64,000 nucleotides of DNA from an uncultured Tateyamaria sp. Its GTDB lineage: Bacteria > Pseudomonadota > Alphaproteobacteria > Rhodobacterales > Rhodobacteraceae. Under the pieces are notes generated by a model. It was not told the DNA's origin, did not search any database, and saw nothing but the letters and a program-made list of their open reading frames with translations. The translations under genes and the position numbers were made by a program. Positions 1-8,704 of this stretch are shown piece by piece. The stretch covers positions 667,001 through 731,000 of the forward strand of contig NZ_CANMBJ010000006.1 of the NCBI RefSeq assembly GCF_947496075.1, given 5' to 3'. Each line of letters begins with the position of its first letter. Within the stretch, counting starts at the first letter, position 1.

Positions 1-125
1 AGTATGGCCAACGGCACCCGGGTGGTTTTGCCCGCACCCGGCGGCGCCTGAAGGACAGCGCGCCCGTGCTGGCGCAATGCGTCCATCAGATCAGGCAGAA
101 TGTCATCGATAGGCAAGCGGGTCAT
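1..125 (-). CDS. hrpB: HrpB ATP-dependent helicase, N-terminal fragment
   Basis: The first 41 codons of a gene that runs off the left edge. Reading leftward from the ATG whose last base is 125, the protein starts [13 protein letters not shown] and reaches a Walker A motif, [10 protein letters not shown], at residues 27-36. An early LPID..LP segment followed by GAGKTT about 30 residues in is typical of HrpB-type DEAH helicases (known of the family). The gene is divergent from meaB, with about 75 bp between the two starts. The helicase core and C-terminal domains lie outside the window, so the assignment rests on the N-terminus only. Confidence 0.75.
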   Translation of the reverse strand, partial: MTRLPIDDILPDLMDALRQHGRAVLQAPPGAGKTTRVPLAI

Positions 126-200
126 ATGTCGCCTTATGGCGCAACCGTCATGGGTCGCCAACTCTGGACATTTTTAACATGCCCACGCAGAAACGCGCGT

Positions 201-1175
201 ATGGATACAAAGGATCTTGCTGAACGGATTGCAGCCGGCGAGCGGCGGGCGCTGGCACGCGGTATCACGCTGGTTGAAAGCGGACGGGCCGATCATCGGG
301 TGCAGGCGGCCGAGGTATTGGCTGCATTGCCACGAGATCGGCAGTCGCTGCGGATTGGATTGTCCGGCACACCGGGCGTCGGCAAATCAACCTTTATCGA
401 GGCGTTCGGAATGACGCTTGTACAGGCTGGGTTGCGCGTCGCGGTTCTTGCCGTTGATCCGTCCTCTGCCCGGTCCGGCGGTTCGATCCTGGGCGACAAG
501 ACACGCATGGACCGGCTGAGCCGCGAACCGGCTGCTTTCATTCGCCCGTCGCCGAGCCAGACTCATCTGGGCGGCGTGGCCCGACGGACGCGCGAGGCGG
601 TCGCCTTGTGCGAAGGCGCCGGGTTCGACGTGGTGCTGATTGAAACGGTTGGTGTCGGGCAGTCCGAAACGGTTGTGGCGCAGATGTCCGACCTGTTTCT
701 GTTGCTGCTGGCTCCGGCGGGTGGGGATGAGCTGCAGGGGGTCAAGCGCGGGATCATGGAGATGGCCGACATGATCCTGATCAACAAGGCGGATGGTGAT
801 CTGAAACCCGCCGCGACGCGCACCTGTGCCGACTATGCCGGCGCTTTGCGCTTGTTGCGCAAGCGTCCCCAGGACCCGGACGGATTTCCCAAGGCGATGA
901 TGGTGTCGGCGATGACCGGAGAAGGTCTGGACGCCGCGTGGACCGACATGCAGGCGCTGATGGACTGGCGAAAGCAAGCGGGTTTCTTTGCTGCAACCCG
1001 TGCTGCGCAAGCGCGTTACTGGTTCGAAGACGATGTGCGCGCAGGCCTGCTCGCACGGTTGGACAGACCAACGGCGCGGGCCGCGCTTGGCAAACTGGCG
1101 GCCGAGGTTGAGGCGGGAACGCGCAGTCCTTCGGCGGCCGCACAGATGTTCCTGACAGAACATCTGGATGGCTGA
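201..1175 (+). CDS. meaB: MeaB/ArgK-type GTPase (methylmalonyl-CoA mutase chaperone)
   Basis: A 324-residue G3E-family P-loop GTPase. It is expected to load and protect the cobalamin cofactor of methylmalonyl-CoA mutase in the cytoplasm (family knowledge). Visible motifs are Walker A GTPGVGKST at 56-64, the AVDPSSARSGGSILGDKTRM region, ETVGVGQSE (switch II) and NKAD (base recognition). The open frame extends upstream, but the ATG at 201 gives MDTKDLAERI, the normal MeaB N-terminus, so it was chosen although its ribosome site is weak. Length is normal. The stop overlaps the start of the next gene by 8 bases, suggesting translational coupling. No mutase gene is in view. Confidence 0.92.
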   Translation: MDTKDLAERIAAGERRALARGITLVESGRADHRVQAAEVLAALPRDRQSLRIGLSGTPGVGKSTFIEAFGMTLVQAGLRVAVLAVDPSSARSGGSILGDKTRMDRLSREPAAFIRPSPSQTHLGGVARRTREAVALCEGAGFDVVLIETVGVGQSETVVAQMSDLFLLLLAPAGGDELQGVKRGIMEMADMILINKADGDLKPAATRTCADYAGALRLLRKRPQDPDGFPKAMMVSAMTGEGLDAAWTDMQALMDWRKQAGFFAATRAAQARYWFEDDVRAGLLARLDRPTARAALGKLAAEVEAGTRSPSAAAQMFLTEHLDG

Positions 1176-1968
1176 CCCCAAACGCGTCTTCGATGGCGAT
1201 CTGCTGCGCGCCGACCTCTTCAATCCGTCGGGGCGACGCCTGTTCGTCAGTTTCCGTCAACGCATAGCAGTTGATGGGGCATTCAGCCGCCCTAACCCGG
1301 TACGTAGTTTCATCGCGCAAGACCACGCGCATCTGCACATTCAGTCGCGGTTCAACGACTGGTTTGTCAATGACGAGACCGAAGCGCTTGAACACTGTTT
1401 GGCAGACGCCCTGCGCGGGTATGGTCGACGGGTGGCGATGGGGTTTTCAATGGGGGGTTACGCAGCGTTGCGGCTGTCGCGTTGTCTTGATCTGCGCCAC
1501 GTGATGCTTGTGTCACCGCAGGTGTCGATCCACCCGGATGTGGTGCCGTTCGACAAGCGTTTTCGTGGGTCGTCCGGCGGCTTCCACTTTGCGCAAGGGG
1601 ACTTGGGCATACATGGGCGGCGTCAATTGGCCGGGACAGTGATCGTGGATCCGTTCCGCGCGCTGGACATGCGCAATGCCCACATGATTCAAACCCTGTT
1701 CCCACGGATCGGGCTGGCGCGGACGGCGTGTTCTGGTCATCCGGCCAGTCGTGTGTTGCGCGAAGCGGGGCAGTTTCCGGCCTTGCAGCGCATGTTGTTT
1801 GACCCACCCGTCTCATCTGGCGCAGTGACTGTGCTGCACCGGAACGCCCGCCGTCATTCTGCCATTTACTGGAAAAAACTCGCTGAGCTTGCTACGCTGC
1901 GCAAGCGTGCTGACCTTGCAAGGGTTGCTATGTCGCGCGCGACTGCTCTTGGCAGGTCTAGGGGTTGA
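1168..1968 (+). CDS. Alpha/beta-hydrolase-like protein of unknown function
   Basis: A 266-residue protein whose clearest feature is a nucleophile-elbow motif, GFSMGG, at residues 92-97 with Ser94 as the candidate nucleophile, followed by YAALRLS. This suggests an alpha/beta-hydrolase fold. A late His (in VLHRNARRHS) could complete a triad, but I cannot place the acid with confidence. There is no signal peptide. It overlaps meaB by 8 bases and is probably co-transcribed. Substrate is unknown, and the pairing with meaB does not by itself say anything about function. Confidence 0.65.
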   Translation: MADPKRVFDGDLLRADLFNPSGRRLFVSFRQRIAVDGAFSRPNPVRSFIAQDHAHLHIQSRFNDWFVNDETEALEHCLADALRGYGRRVAMGFSMGGYAALRLSRCLDLRHVMLVSPQVSIHPDVVPFDKRFRGSSGGFHFAQGDLGIHGRRQLAGTVIVDPFRALDMRNAHMIQTLFPRIGLARTACSGHPASRVLREAGQFPALQRMLFDPPVSSGAVTVLHRNARRHSAIYWKKLAELATLRKRADLARVAMSRATALGRSRG

Positions 1969-2082
1969 CGAATCTTGGTTGAGCGCATACCAGCCGCTGA
2001 CCAAGTTTCAGGCGCTGCCATTGCGGCGCCCTTTTGATATTTGCGAGGGCGCGTCCCTTGCCGGACGAAAGAGGACAAGCCG

Positions 2083-2373
2083 ATGTCGCGCGTATGCGAA
2101 CTGACCGGAAAAGGCCCGATGACTGGCAACAATGTCAGCCACGCCAACAACAAAACACGTCGGCGCTTCTTGCCGAACCTGAATGACGTAACCCTTCAGT
2201 CCGAGACACTGGGCCGTGGTGTAAAATTGCGCATCTCGGCTGCGGCACTTCGGTCGGTTGATCACCGCGGTGGTCTGGACGCGTACCTTGCCAAAGCCAA
2301 GGACGTTGAACTGTCGGACCGTGCCCTGAAAGTCAAAAAAGAGATCGCGAAGGCGCAAGCCGCCGCCGCCTGA
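2083..2373 (+). CDS. rpmB: 50S ribosomal protein L28
   Basis: A 96-residue ribosomal protein of the large subunit. The N-terminus [28 protein letters not shown] is the conserved L28 signature, followed by FLPNL and the GVKLRIS segment. The ATG at 2083 was chosen because the family starts exactly here and a GAGGA ribosome site lies about 8 bases upstream; the open frame upstream is not conserved. Length matches alphaproteobacterial L28. The gene stands alone, followed by a stem-loop terminator. Confidence 0.97.
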   Translation: MSRVCELTGKGPMTGNNVSHANNKTRRRFLPNLNDVTLQSETLGRGVKLRISAAALRSVDHRGGLDAYLAKAKDVELSDRALKVKKEIAKAQAAAA

Positions 2374-2396
2374 TTTCAAAGCTTTTCAGCTTGTGA

Positions 2397-2428
2397 CCCC
2401 GCTTTCGCAAGAAGGCGGGTTTTCTTGT
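2397..2428 (+). terminator. Rho-independent terminator after rpmB
   Basis: A GC-rich stem (CCCGCTTTC / GAAGGCGGG, one mismatch, loop GCAA) followed by TTTTCTTGTTTT. It lies about 25 bases past the rpmB stop. Confidence 0.75.
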
Positions 2429-2517
2429 TTTGTGACGCCTGCTCGGGGTCGCGGACGCTTGTGAGCGGTGATTGTGCCGCAGTTGTGATGTGAGCCGAGT
2501 CTCTCTAAGTGTGCGGC

Positions 2518-2886
2518 ATGTACCGCGCTTTTGTGTCCATAGTCCTGAGCCTCGTGCTGTTGGCGACAAGCTACGGTGCCGCGGTGGCACGTGGTGGGCC
2601 GCAAGCTGTCGATCAAATGGTGATCTGCTCAGGGACTACGGTGGCCGTCGTCTTTATCGATACGGATGGACAGCCAACGACAGCTCCGCATCTGTGCCCC
2701 GACTGCGCGTTACACCTGTTTGCGGCTGTAGCGCCTTTCGAAGCCATTCCAAAGTGGCTGGACAACGCGACGATGCTTCGAGCCACGCCGCCGGTTGAGC
2801 AGCAGTCCGTTACGTGCCAACTACGAGCGTCTGCGCGGGCCCCTCCTGTCGATCTGATCCGGACTTTCCAATCAGAGACCACTTAA
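2518..2886 (+). CDS. DUF2946-like secreted protein beside a copper chaperone
   Basis: A 122-residue protein with an N-terminal hydrophobic signal segment (residues about 3-25, SIVLSLVLLATSYGAA). A CPDC motif follows in the middle (HLCPDCALHLF). The layout of signal segment, short periplasmic chain and CPxC resembles DUF2946-type proteins, which are often found near copper genes (family knowledge; the match is by eye only). It lies 15 bp upstream of the PCu(A)C chaperone and is very probably in the same transcript, which points to metal handling. A GTG 9 bases upstream is an alternative start. Confidence 0.55.
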   Translation: MYRAFVSIVLSLVLLATSYGAAVARGGPQAVDQMVICSGTTVAVVFIDTDGQPTTAPHLCPDCALHLFAAVAPFEAIPKWLDNATMLRATPPVEQQSVTCQLRASARAPPVDLIRTFQSETT

Positions 2887-2901
2887 TTTCAGGAGGACAC
2901 C

Positions 2902-3375
2902 ATGTCCCTTCGTACTACTCTTGCCGCAGGTATCGCGGCCACACTTCTTTCTGTGCCTGCATTTGCTGACGGCATCATGGTCATGGACCCGTATGCCCGC
3001 GCGGCAAGCCCAGCTGCAAAGTCGGGCGCTGCCTTCATGATGATCCGCAATGATACAGGGCAAGACGACACTCTGATCTCGGCCAGCACAGACGCCGCAG
3101 CACGGGTTGAATTGCACACGCATATCGAGGTGAGCGACGGCGTGATGCAGATGACGGAAATCGAGGGCGGCATTCCACTGCCCGCCGGCGGCACACACCA
3201 CATGATGCGGGGCGGTGACCATGTCATGCTCATGAGGCTGACCGGCCCGCTGGAGCAGGACGCGACCATCGAAGTTACCTTGACGTTCGAAAACGCGGGC
3301 GAGGTTGCCGTAACCATACCCGTCGACAATGCGCGCAAGCCAGAAGCCGGTGCGCACGGCAGCCACTCGCACTAA
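2902..3375 (+). CDS. Periplasmic copper chaperone PCu(A)C
   Basis: A 157-residue PCu(A)C family protein (DUF461), which delivers Cu(I) to the CuA/CuB sites of cytochrome oxidase in the periplasm. A signal peptide ends at about PAFA-D (residues 21-23). The metal-binding pattern of His/Met is present: LHTH, a GVMQM segment, then HHMM and HVMLM about 20 residues later. A short His-rich tail (HGSHSH) ends the protein and may also bind metal. A GGAGG ribosome site precedes the ATG. It is co-directional with the CPxC protein upstream. Confidence 0.92.
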   Translation: MSLRTTLAAGIAATLLSVPAFADGIMVMDPYARAASPAAKSGAAFMMIRNDTGQDDTLISASTDAAARVELHTHIEVSDGVMQMTEIEGGIPLPAGGTHHMMRGGDHVMLMRLTGPLEQDATIEVTLTFENAGEVAVTIPVDNARKPEAGAHGSHSH

Positions 3376-3401
3376 AGGCTTGCGGATCAAGATCCGCCTT
3401 A
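3374..3401. repeat. Palindromic intergenic repeat, copy 1
   Basis: An inverted repeat with arms GCGGATC / GATCCGC extended by AAGGC / CTTA, directly after the PCu(A)C stop. A closely related copy lies 75 bp to the right. In RNA it would form a strong hairpin and may act as a terminator or mRNA-end protector. Confidence 0.6.
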
Positions 3402-3450
3402 CATGTGCCCCGCCTGTTTGAAACCAGATGGGACATCGCTGGAAATGTCG

Positions 3451-3474
3451 TAAGGCGGATCTCGATCCGCCTTA
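3451..3474. repeat. Palindromic intergenic repeat, copy 2 (overlaps cobB stop)
   Basis: A perfect inverted repeat with 11-base arms TAAGGCGGATC / GATCCGCCTTA and a 2-base loop. The last three bases are the stop codon of the convergent sirtuin gene. It shares the GGCGGATC/GATCCGCCTTA core with copy 1, so this convergent junction carries a hairpin for each direction. Confidence 0.7.
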
Positions 3475-4170
3475 CCCAGCCAGAACCTCGGCCACCCAGC
3501 TCGGCACCGTTTCTGATGCTTTGCCTGCGCGAACGTCGTCGAACAGACCTACATTCTCGCCCGGTTCCAGGTTGATCTCGATCGTTTCTGCGCCGACATG
3601 TCGGGCCATCTGCACAAACCCGGCCGCCGGATACACGTTGCCCGACGTGCCGATAGCGACAAACACGTCGGCGTTTGCCAACGCACGTTCGATCCGTTCC
3701 ATGTGATAGGGTATTTCGCCAAACCAAACGATATCCGGTCGGGCCGTTGGTCCTGTGCAGTTGGGGCAATCCTGTCCGACTGACATCGCAAGCGGTGCGG
3801 GCCAGCGATGCTCACATGTGGCGCACAGGGCAGAATTCAATGCACCGTGCATGTGGATCACGTCCACGCTGCCACCTTTTTCGTGCAGATCGTCGACGTT
3901 CTGCGTCACCAAAGTGACGGAACCCGCATGCTCGGCTTGCAGCCGCGCCAGGGCCATGTGTGCCGCATTCGGGTTGGCGTCCGCTGCTTGAGCACGGCGC
4001 GCGTTGTAGAAATCAACAACAAGCTGTGGATTGCGCACGAAGCCTTCAGGCGTGGCGACATCTTCGATCCGGTGCTGTGCCCAAAGCCCGCCTTCGTCCC
4101 GAAACGTTCCAAGACCGCTTTCGGCTGAAATCCCGGCCCCGGTCAGGATCACGATGGAAGGGACTGACAT
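3472..4170 (-). CDS. cobB: NAD-dependent protein deacylase (sirtuin, CobB type)
   Basis: A 232-residue sirtuin that removes acyl groups from lysines using NAD. Visible motifs are GAGISAESGLGTFRD (NAD binding), TQNVDDLHEKGG, the catalytic HMHG, and a zinc site made of CATC and CPNC. VWFGE follows, then GTSGNVYPAAG near the end. The YNARR segment fits the Tyr-x-x-Arg pair seen in class III sirtuins that prefer succinyl or malonyl groups (family knowledge); substrate preference is therefore inferred. Length is normal. It converges with the PCu(A)C gene. Confidence 0.93.
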   Translation of the reverse strand: MSVPSIVILTGAGISAESGLGTFRDEGGLWAQHRIEDVATPEGFVRNPQLVVDFYNARRAQAADANPNAAHMALARLQAEHAGSVTLVTQNVDDLHEKGGSVDVIHMHGALNSALCATCEHRWPAPLAMSVGQDCPNCTGPTARPDIVWFGEIPYHMERIERALANADVFVAIGTSGNVYPAAGFVQMARHVGAETIEINLEPGENVGLFDDVRAGKASETVPSWVAEVLAG

Positions 4171-4229
4171 TTTGCATCTCCTCGCTGCTGCGTGGGCATG
4201 TGGACCGGTTCATAAAACAGTGCAAGCGA

Positions 4230-5192
4230 TCAGCCGTCGAGCAAACGCAGCTCACCCGCGAGCCATGGCAATTGTATCAGAGCGGGGTCCATCATATGCG
4301 TTTTGATCAGACGGCGCATTGTGTTGGCCACATCGGTCGGTACTTCGCCCGCCCAATCCGCGCTCGCATACAGCGATATCGTGCGTGAGAACGGTTTGAA
4401 TGGCAGCGGGAACGCATCAACCTGATCATGAAATCGCCCGGCTCGCATGTAGCCCAGCGGCGTCGTAACCGACCACCCGATGCGTCGTGCCACCATTGCC
4501 ATCAAGGCCAAGTGGCTGCCGATCTCGAAGCGGTCCGCGAAATCCAGCTTTTGACGCGCCAGGTGCGCTTCAATCTGGCGCGAAATCAATTGTTGGCGCT
4601 CGTAACGCAGAAATGGCAGGTCGGGCAGGATGGACATGGGATCGCCATCGCGGACCACACCGCGTGGGGCAACCAGAATGAATGGATCTCGGGCCAAGGG
4701 ATATTCAAGAACGCCATCGCGCATGGTACCATCACTGGCCGAAATGGCGATGTGCAGGCTCTTGTCGGCAATCGCTTGCAGGATCTCGTGGCTGGGGGCG
4801 GTCGCAAGCGTGAATTTGCAGCGCGTCAGGCTGTCAGCGAGGATCGTCACCAGCCTTGGGGTCAGGTCGTTCTCGAAGTCATCGATGACGCCAATGGAAA
4901 GGGCCGATAAATGTGCCAGGTCCATCACCGTCAATTCGGATTGCGCAAGACGCAGTTGCGACAAAGCGGCCTCGGCCCGTGCCAGAAAGCTGGTGCCGGC
5001 AGGCGTCAGCCGCATGGGGCGTTTTCCGTGATCGACCAGGTCAGTGGCCAAAGCCGTTTCGAGGTTCCGCAATTGCTGACTGACGGCAGGTTGGCTGAGG
5101 CCGGTCACTGACGCGGCTTGGGCAACTGAACCGGTTGCGGCGAGCGCTTCGAACACTTCAAGGCCACGCAGGGTGACACCCTTGCTTAACAT
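4230..5192 (-). CDS. LysR-family transcriptional regulator
   Basis: A 320-residue LysR-type regulator. The N-terminal winged helix-turn-helix is clear (LRGLEVFEALAATGSVAQAASVTGLSQPAVSQQLRNLE, residues about 8-46), followed by the dimerisation helix and a periplasmic-binding-like effector domain. It is divergent from the nitrilase-superfamily gene with about 145 bp between starts, the classic LysR arrangement, so it may control that gene. The effector cannot be predicted. Confidence 0.93.
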   Translation of the reverse strand: MLSKGVTLRGLEVFEALAATGSVAQAASVTGLSQPAVSQQLRNLETALATDLVDHGKRPMRLTPAGTSFLARAEAALSQLRLAQSELTVMDLAHLSALSIGVIDDFENDLTPRLVTILADSLTRCKFTLATAPSHEILQAIADKSLHIAISASDGTMRDGVLEYPLARDPFILVAPRGVVRDGDPMSILPDLPFLRYERQQLISRQIEAHLARQKLDFADRFEIGSHLALMAMVARRIGWSVTTPLGYMRAGRFHDQVDAFPLPFKPFSRTISLYASADWAGEVPTDVANTMRRLIKTHMMDPALIQLPWLAGELRLLDG

Positions 5193-5338
5193 GGGATACC
5201 TTTACACAGTTTTGTATTCTTTGAATGTTCAGGTGCGGATCGGTCAAGAAAAATCAGTCTTCATGTCGCATTGCTTTTGGCTTTTTGAAAGACATGCCGC
5301 GTCTTGCGTCAAGCGATCAGAGTAAGGCACAAAAGGGT

Positions 5339-6220
5339 ATGAAGATTGCAACAGCCTCGTATCCTCTTGATGTACTGCCCGATTGGGTGGCCTATGAGGA
5401 CAAGTTGACGGCATGGGTGTCCGAAGCGGCGGAAGCCGGTGCGGATTTGCTGGTTTTCCCCGAGTATGGCGCGATGGAGTTGGCCACGCTTGCCGGGTTG
5501 GACATTGCCCGCGATCTGGAGGCTTCCCTTTTCGCCGTGGCGGATCGGTTGCCCGATGCGGATGCGCTGCATGCTCACCTTGCTGCTCAGTTCCGCGTGC
5601 ATATCCTTGCCGCCTCTGGCCCTGCGCGACATGATGAAATTGCCCGCCCTGTGAACCGCGCCCGCCTGTTTGCCCCCGGCGGGGCGGTTGGCGTGCAAGA
5701 CAAACAGATCATGACCCGTTTCGAGGCGGAGACATGGAACGTCGTTCCGGGCGATCCCTTGCAATTGTTTGATACGGCGCTGGGGCGGATTGGCATCCTG
5801 ATATGCTACGACAGCGAGTTCCCACTTCTGGGGCGGGCCCTTGCCGATGCCGATATCATTTTGGTGCCATCCGTGACTGAAGCCTTGTCGGGCTATTCCC
5901 GCGTTCGGATCGGTGCGCAGGCGCGCGCGTTGGAAAATCAATGCGTTACCGTGATGTCGTCCGTTGTTGGGGAAGCGTCCTGGTCCGAGGCCGTCGACAT
6001 CTCGACAGGGGCGGGTGGCATTTTCGGGCCACCGGATCAGGGGTTTCCCGAGACCGGAGTGATTGCAACGGGCACGCTAAACGAGCCGGGATGGGTGTAT
6101 GGCGAGATTGATTTGGCCCGCGTCGCAAGTGTGCGGGCAAACGGCACGGTCTTGAACCGCAGGGACTGGGATGCACAAAGCGGTCGTGCCGATCCTGTCA
6201 AAGTCGTGACACTCGCCTGA
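5339..6220 (+). CDS. Nitrilase-superfamily carbon-nitrogen hydrolase
   Basis: A 293-residue cytoplasmic amidohydrolase of the nitrilase superfamily. The Glu-Lys-Cys triad is visible as E42 (FPEYG), K122 (DKQIMTRFEAE) and C156 (ICYDSEFP). The open frame starts further left, but MKIATASYP is the usual first beta-strand, so the ATG at 5339 was chosen; an ATG at 5294 is an alternative. It is divergent from a LysR regulator. The exact substrate (amide, nitrile or carbamoyl compound) cannot be read from the sequence. Confidence 0.9.
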   Translation: MKIATASYPLDVLPDWVAYEDKLTAWVSEAAEAGADLLVFPEYGAMELATLAGLDIARDLEASLFAVADRLPDADALHAHLAAQFRVHILAASGPARHDEIARPVNRARLFAPGGAVGVQDKQIMTRFEAETWNVVPGDPLQLFDTALGRIGILICYDSEFPLLGRALADADIILVPSVTEALSGYSRVRIGAQARALENQCVTVMSSVVGEASWSEAVDISTGAGGIFGPPDQGFPETGVIATGTLNEPGWVYGEIDLARVASVRANGTVLNRRDWDAQSGRADPVKVVTLA

Positions 6221-6301
6221 TTAGCCCTTGAATTATGGGGCGCAGAGGCGCATTTAGTGGCGCGTCCGCACATTGGCGGGCAATGCAATGAAGGAGAGAC
6301 C

Positions 6302-6520
6302 ATGGCCAAGGAAGATACGCTCGAATTTCCCGGTGTCGTGAAGGAACTCCTGCCCAATGCGACGTTTCGGGTCGAGCTTGAGAATGGCCATGAGATCATC
6401 GCACACACGGCAGGAAAAATGCGCAAGAACCGCATCCGCGTTCTGGCTGGCGACAAGGTACAGGTCGAGATGACCCCCTATGATCTGACCAAGGGTCGGA
6501 TCAACTACCGCTTTAAATAA
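6302..6520 (+). CDS. infA: Translation initiation factor IF-1
   Basis: A 72-residue S1/OB-fold initiation factor that binds the 30S A site. [30 protein letters not shown] and the end GRINYRFK are near-identical to other alphaproteobacterial IF-1 proteins. An AAGGAGAG ribosome site precedes the ATG. It begins a tight cluster with maf, rng-like and yacG, a conserved order in Rhodobacterales. Confidence 0.98.
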   Translation: MAKEDTLEFPGVVKELLPNATFRVELENGHEIIAHTAGKMRKNRIRVLAGDKVQVEMTPYDLTKGRINYRFK

Positions 6521-6529
6521 ACCACTTTC

Positions 6530-7099
6530 GTGGCATTTGTTCTGGGATCCGGAAGTCCGAGGCGGCTTGAGCTGCTCGGGCAACTTGGTGTCGTGCCCGA
6601 TGATGTGCGCCCGCCCGACATCGACGAAACCCCGCGAAACGGGGAATTGCCGCGCAGCTATTGCGCGCGTATTGCCCGCGAGAAAGTGACTGCAGTGGTT
6701 GCCGCTTCCGATGATGTCGTTTTGTGTGCGGACACGACCGTTGCACTGGGGCGTCGCATTCTGGGCAAACCCGAAGATGCAGCCGAAGCGCGCGCATTCC
6801 TGAACCAGATGTCGGGTCGTCGCCACCGGGTTATCACTGCCGTTGCGGTAAAAAAGGGTGACAGGGTCTGGGAGCGCGATGTTGTCAGTACGGTGCGCAT
6901 GAAAGCTCTGTCTGCAGATGAAATCACCAGCTATCTGGCGATGAACGATTGGCAGGGCAAGGCAGGGGGCTATGGCATACAAGGTCCAGCCGGTGCTTTG
7001 ATCCCTTGGATCTCAGGGTCGTTTTCAGCCATTGTCGGCTTACCTCTTTCTGAGACCGCAGGGCTTTTGCAAGCCGCAGGCATGAAGGTTTGGGCATGA
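6530..7099 (+). CDS. maf: Maf-family nucleoside triphosphate pyrophosphatase
   Basis: A 189-residue house-cleaning NTP pyrophosphatase. The N-terminal [12 protein letters not shown] (phosphate loop), CADTTV and [10 protein letters not shown], and the GYGIQGPAG segment are Maf hallmarks. It appears to start with GTG only 9 bases after infA. Its stop overlaps the ATG of the RNase gene (ATGA), implying translational coupling. Substrate choice (modified dTTP/UTP or other) is not predictable by eye. Confidence 0.93.
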   Translation: MAFVLGSGSPRRLELLGQLGVVPDDVRPPDIDETPRNGELPRSYCARIAREKVTAVVAASDDVVLCADTTVALGRRILGKPEDAAEARAFLNQMSGRRHRVITAVAVKKGDRVWERDVVSTVRMKALSADEITSYLAMNDWQGKAGGYGIQGPAGALIPWISGSFSAIVGLPLSETAGLLQAAGMKVWA

Positions 7100-8118
7100 A
7101 GGGTCACCAGATATGTTTGGATCATCTGAACGGTCGCGAGGCGGCCGCCCTTGTCGTGGACGGGCACCTGGATGATCTGCTGATTGACTCTGATGCTCCG
7201 CGCCCGGGCACCGTTTACCGCGCGGTCACAGACAGACCTGTCAAAGGGCAGGGGGGGCTTTTCCTGAAAACCCCAGATGGCGCGGCGTATCTGCGCGGTG
7301 TCAAAGGGATCGGGCAAGGTGAGACACTTTTGGTGCAGGTCACCGGCTACGCCGAGCCGGGCAAGGCCATCCCAGTCAGTCACAAGCTTCTGTTCAAAAG
7401 CCGCTATGCCATCGTCACCCCAGATGCTCCTGGCCTCAACCTCTCCCGCAGCATTCGGGATGATGACATTCGGGATGAGCTGATGGCGCTTGCGCATGAT
7501 GGAATGGACGGGAGCCAGATGGGTCTGATCCTGAGGTCCGCGGCAGCTGGTGCAGATGCCGAAGCAGTGTCGGATGACATTGCCGCAATGCGCGATCTGG
7601 CAGAAACGGTTGTGGGTGATCAGGGTGCCGGTCCCGAGGTTCTGACCGAAGGTGATAGCCCCCATGTCTTGGCGTGGCGAGACTGGACCGATCCGGCAAC
7701 AGTTGTGACAGAACAGGGGTGCTTCGAAGAATATGGTATCCTGGATGCGCTGGACAGTGCGAAGGCGGCGCGCGTGGGTTTGGGCGCAGATGCCAGCATG
7801 TTTGTTGAAGCGACACGGGCGCTGGTCGCCGTGGATGTGAACACCGGTGCAGACGGCTCGTTTGCCGCGGGTCTGAAGGCGAACCTCGCCTGCGCGCGCA
7901 TGCTGCCGTCGGCCTTGCGGGTGCGCGGTTTGGGAGGCCAGATTACCATCGATCTTGCGCCTATGCCTAAAAAGGAACGCAAGACTTTCGAAGCGGCGTT
8001 GCGTGCCGCCTTGCGCAAGGATGATGTGGATACGGTGATGGCCGGATGGACACCGCTCGGTCACTTCGAATTGCAACGCAAACGCGCGCGGTTGCCGCTG
8101 GCCGAGGTGCTGTCTTGA
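7096..8118 (+). CDS. Ribonuclease E/G family protein (short, RNase G-like)
   Basis: A 340-residue protein related to the catalytic half of RNase E/G. The DVNTG motif ([11 protein letters not shown]) holds the first metal-binding Asp, and an [11 protein letters not shown] segment stands where RNase E has IDFIDM. It is shorter than full RNase G, and the N-terminal S1 region is reduced, as is usual for the infA-maf-linked paralogue in Rhodobacterales (family knowledge). It starts at ATG 7096 overlapping the maf stop, and its own stop overlaps the TTG of yacG. It probably processes RNA. Confidence 0.85.
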   Translation: MKGHQICLDHLNGREAAALVVDGHLDDLLIDSDAPRPGTVYRAVTDRPVKGQGGLFLKTPDGAAYLRGVKGIGQGETLLVQVTGYAEPGKAIPVSHKLLFKSRYAIVTPDAPGLNLSRSIRDDDIRDELMALAHDGMDGSQMGLILRSAAAGADAEAVSDDIAAMRDLAETVVGDQGAGPEVLTEGDSPHVLAWRDWTDPATVVTEQGCFEEYGILDALDSAKAARVGLGADASMFVEATRALVAVDVNTGADGSFAAGLKANLACARMLPSALRVRGLGGQITIDLAPMPKKERKTFEAALRAALRKDDVDTVMAGWTPLGHFELQRKRARLPLAEVLS

Positions 8119-8285
8119 CGTGCCCGATCTGCAGTGAAGACACGGCGCCGGAGTATCGCCCTTTTTGCTCGCGACGTTGCGCAGACATCGACTTGGCTCG
8201 ATGGATGAACGGCGCCTATTCTGTTCCTTCCCAGCGTGAAGAAGAGGGCGATGTCGTGGATGACGAGGGTCCATTGCCACACTAG
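8115..8285 (+). CDS. yacG: YacG zinc-binding DNA gyrase inhibitor
   Basis: A 56-residue zinc protein of the YacG family, known in E. coli to inhibit DNA gyrase. The four cysteine ligands C3, C6, C18 and C22 (CPIC and CSRRC) are present, followed by ADIDLARWMNG, the family signature, and an acidic tail. The start appears to be TTG overlapping the stop of the RNase gene, giving MTCPIC; no better start exists. It ends the infA cluster. Confidence 0.88.
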   Translation: MTCPICSEDTAPEYRPFCSRRCADIDLARWMNGAYSVPSQREEEGDVVDDEGPLPH

Positions 8286-8366
8286 GCATTTGGTGTGATT
8301 TTGCTATGGACAGTGCCTGACGATACGCTTATCACGCGCCCACCCGAAGCGTCAGGCTTCACCCGT

Positions 8367-8441
8367 GCCCGGGTAGCTCAGGGGTAGAGCAGTGGATTGA
8401 AAATCCTCGTGTCGGTGGTTCGATTCCGCCCCCGGGCACCA
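8367..8441 (+). tRNA. tRNA-Phe (anticodon GAA), island integration site
   Basis: A 75-nt tRNA with acceptor arms GCCCGGG/CCCGGGC, discriminator A and encoded CCA. The D stem is GCTC/GAGC, the anticodon loop TTGAAAA, and the T arm GGTGG-TTCGATT-CCGCC. The anticodon is GAA (Phe). The anticodon stem GTGGA/TCCTC has one T-T mismatch at the second pair. The last 48 bases are repeated exactly at the far end of the island, so integration left the gene intact. Confidence 0.96.
8394..8441 (+). repeat. Left attachment repeat (within tRNA-Phe)
   Basis: A 48-bp block identical to the one at the right end, running from GGATTGAAAATCC in the anticodon arm to the encoded CCA. Bases on either side differ between copies (T before and C after here; G before and T after on the right). 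Confidence 0.93.
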
Positions 8442-8474
8442 CAAAATCAAAGGCTTAGGAGAGTTTTTGAGTTT

Positions 8475-8494
8475 TTAGGCTCGGCATAGGCTCA
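8475..8494 (+). promoter_or_regulatory. Putative integrase arm-type site, left
   Basis: A 20-bp sequence made of two TAGGCTC units, 33 bp inside the left boundary. It matches 18 of 20 bases, in the same orientation, with the sequence immediately upstream of the integrase start at the right end. Its position and conservation suggest an integrase or excisionase arm site; binding is inferred. Confidence 0.5.
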
Positions 8495-8704
8495 TCTAGT
8501 ATGAAGCTCGCACTAACTAGCCGTATTGTTGAGCAACCGAATGTCTTGCTTCAAGGTCGGTGGACAACGGTATTGGAATGCAAATGAATACAATGCTGTC
8601 TGACTACAGGGGCTTGGAAGTCAAGCAAACGTATTGATGGAAATAGCTCAGTCTGCTACTGCTGAGTGGGGCGGGCGAGATTTGGCTCTCCAAGGGGGCA
8701 CTTC

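Noticed and set aside
387-1223. Long minus-strand open frame opposite meaB
   Set aside because: It is the complement of a clear meaB gene, has no ribosome site and its translation has no family features.
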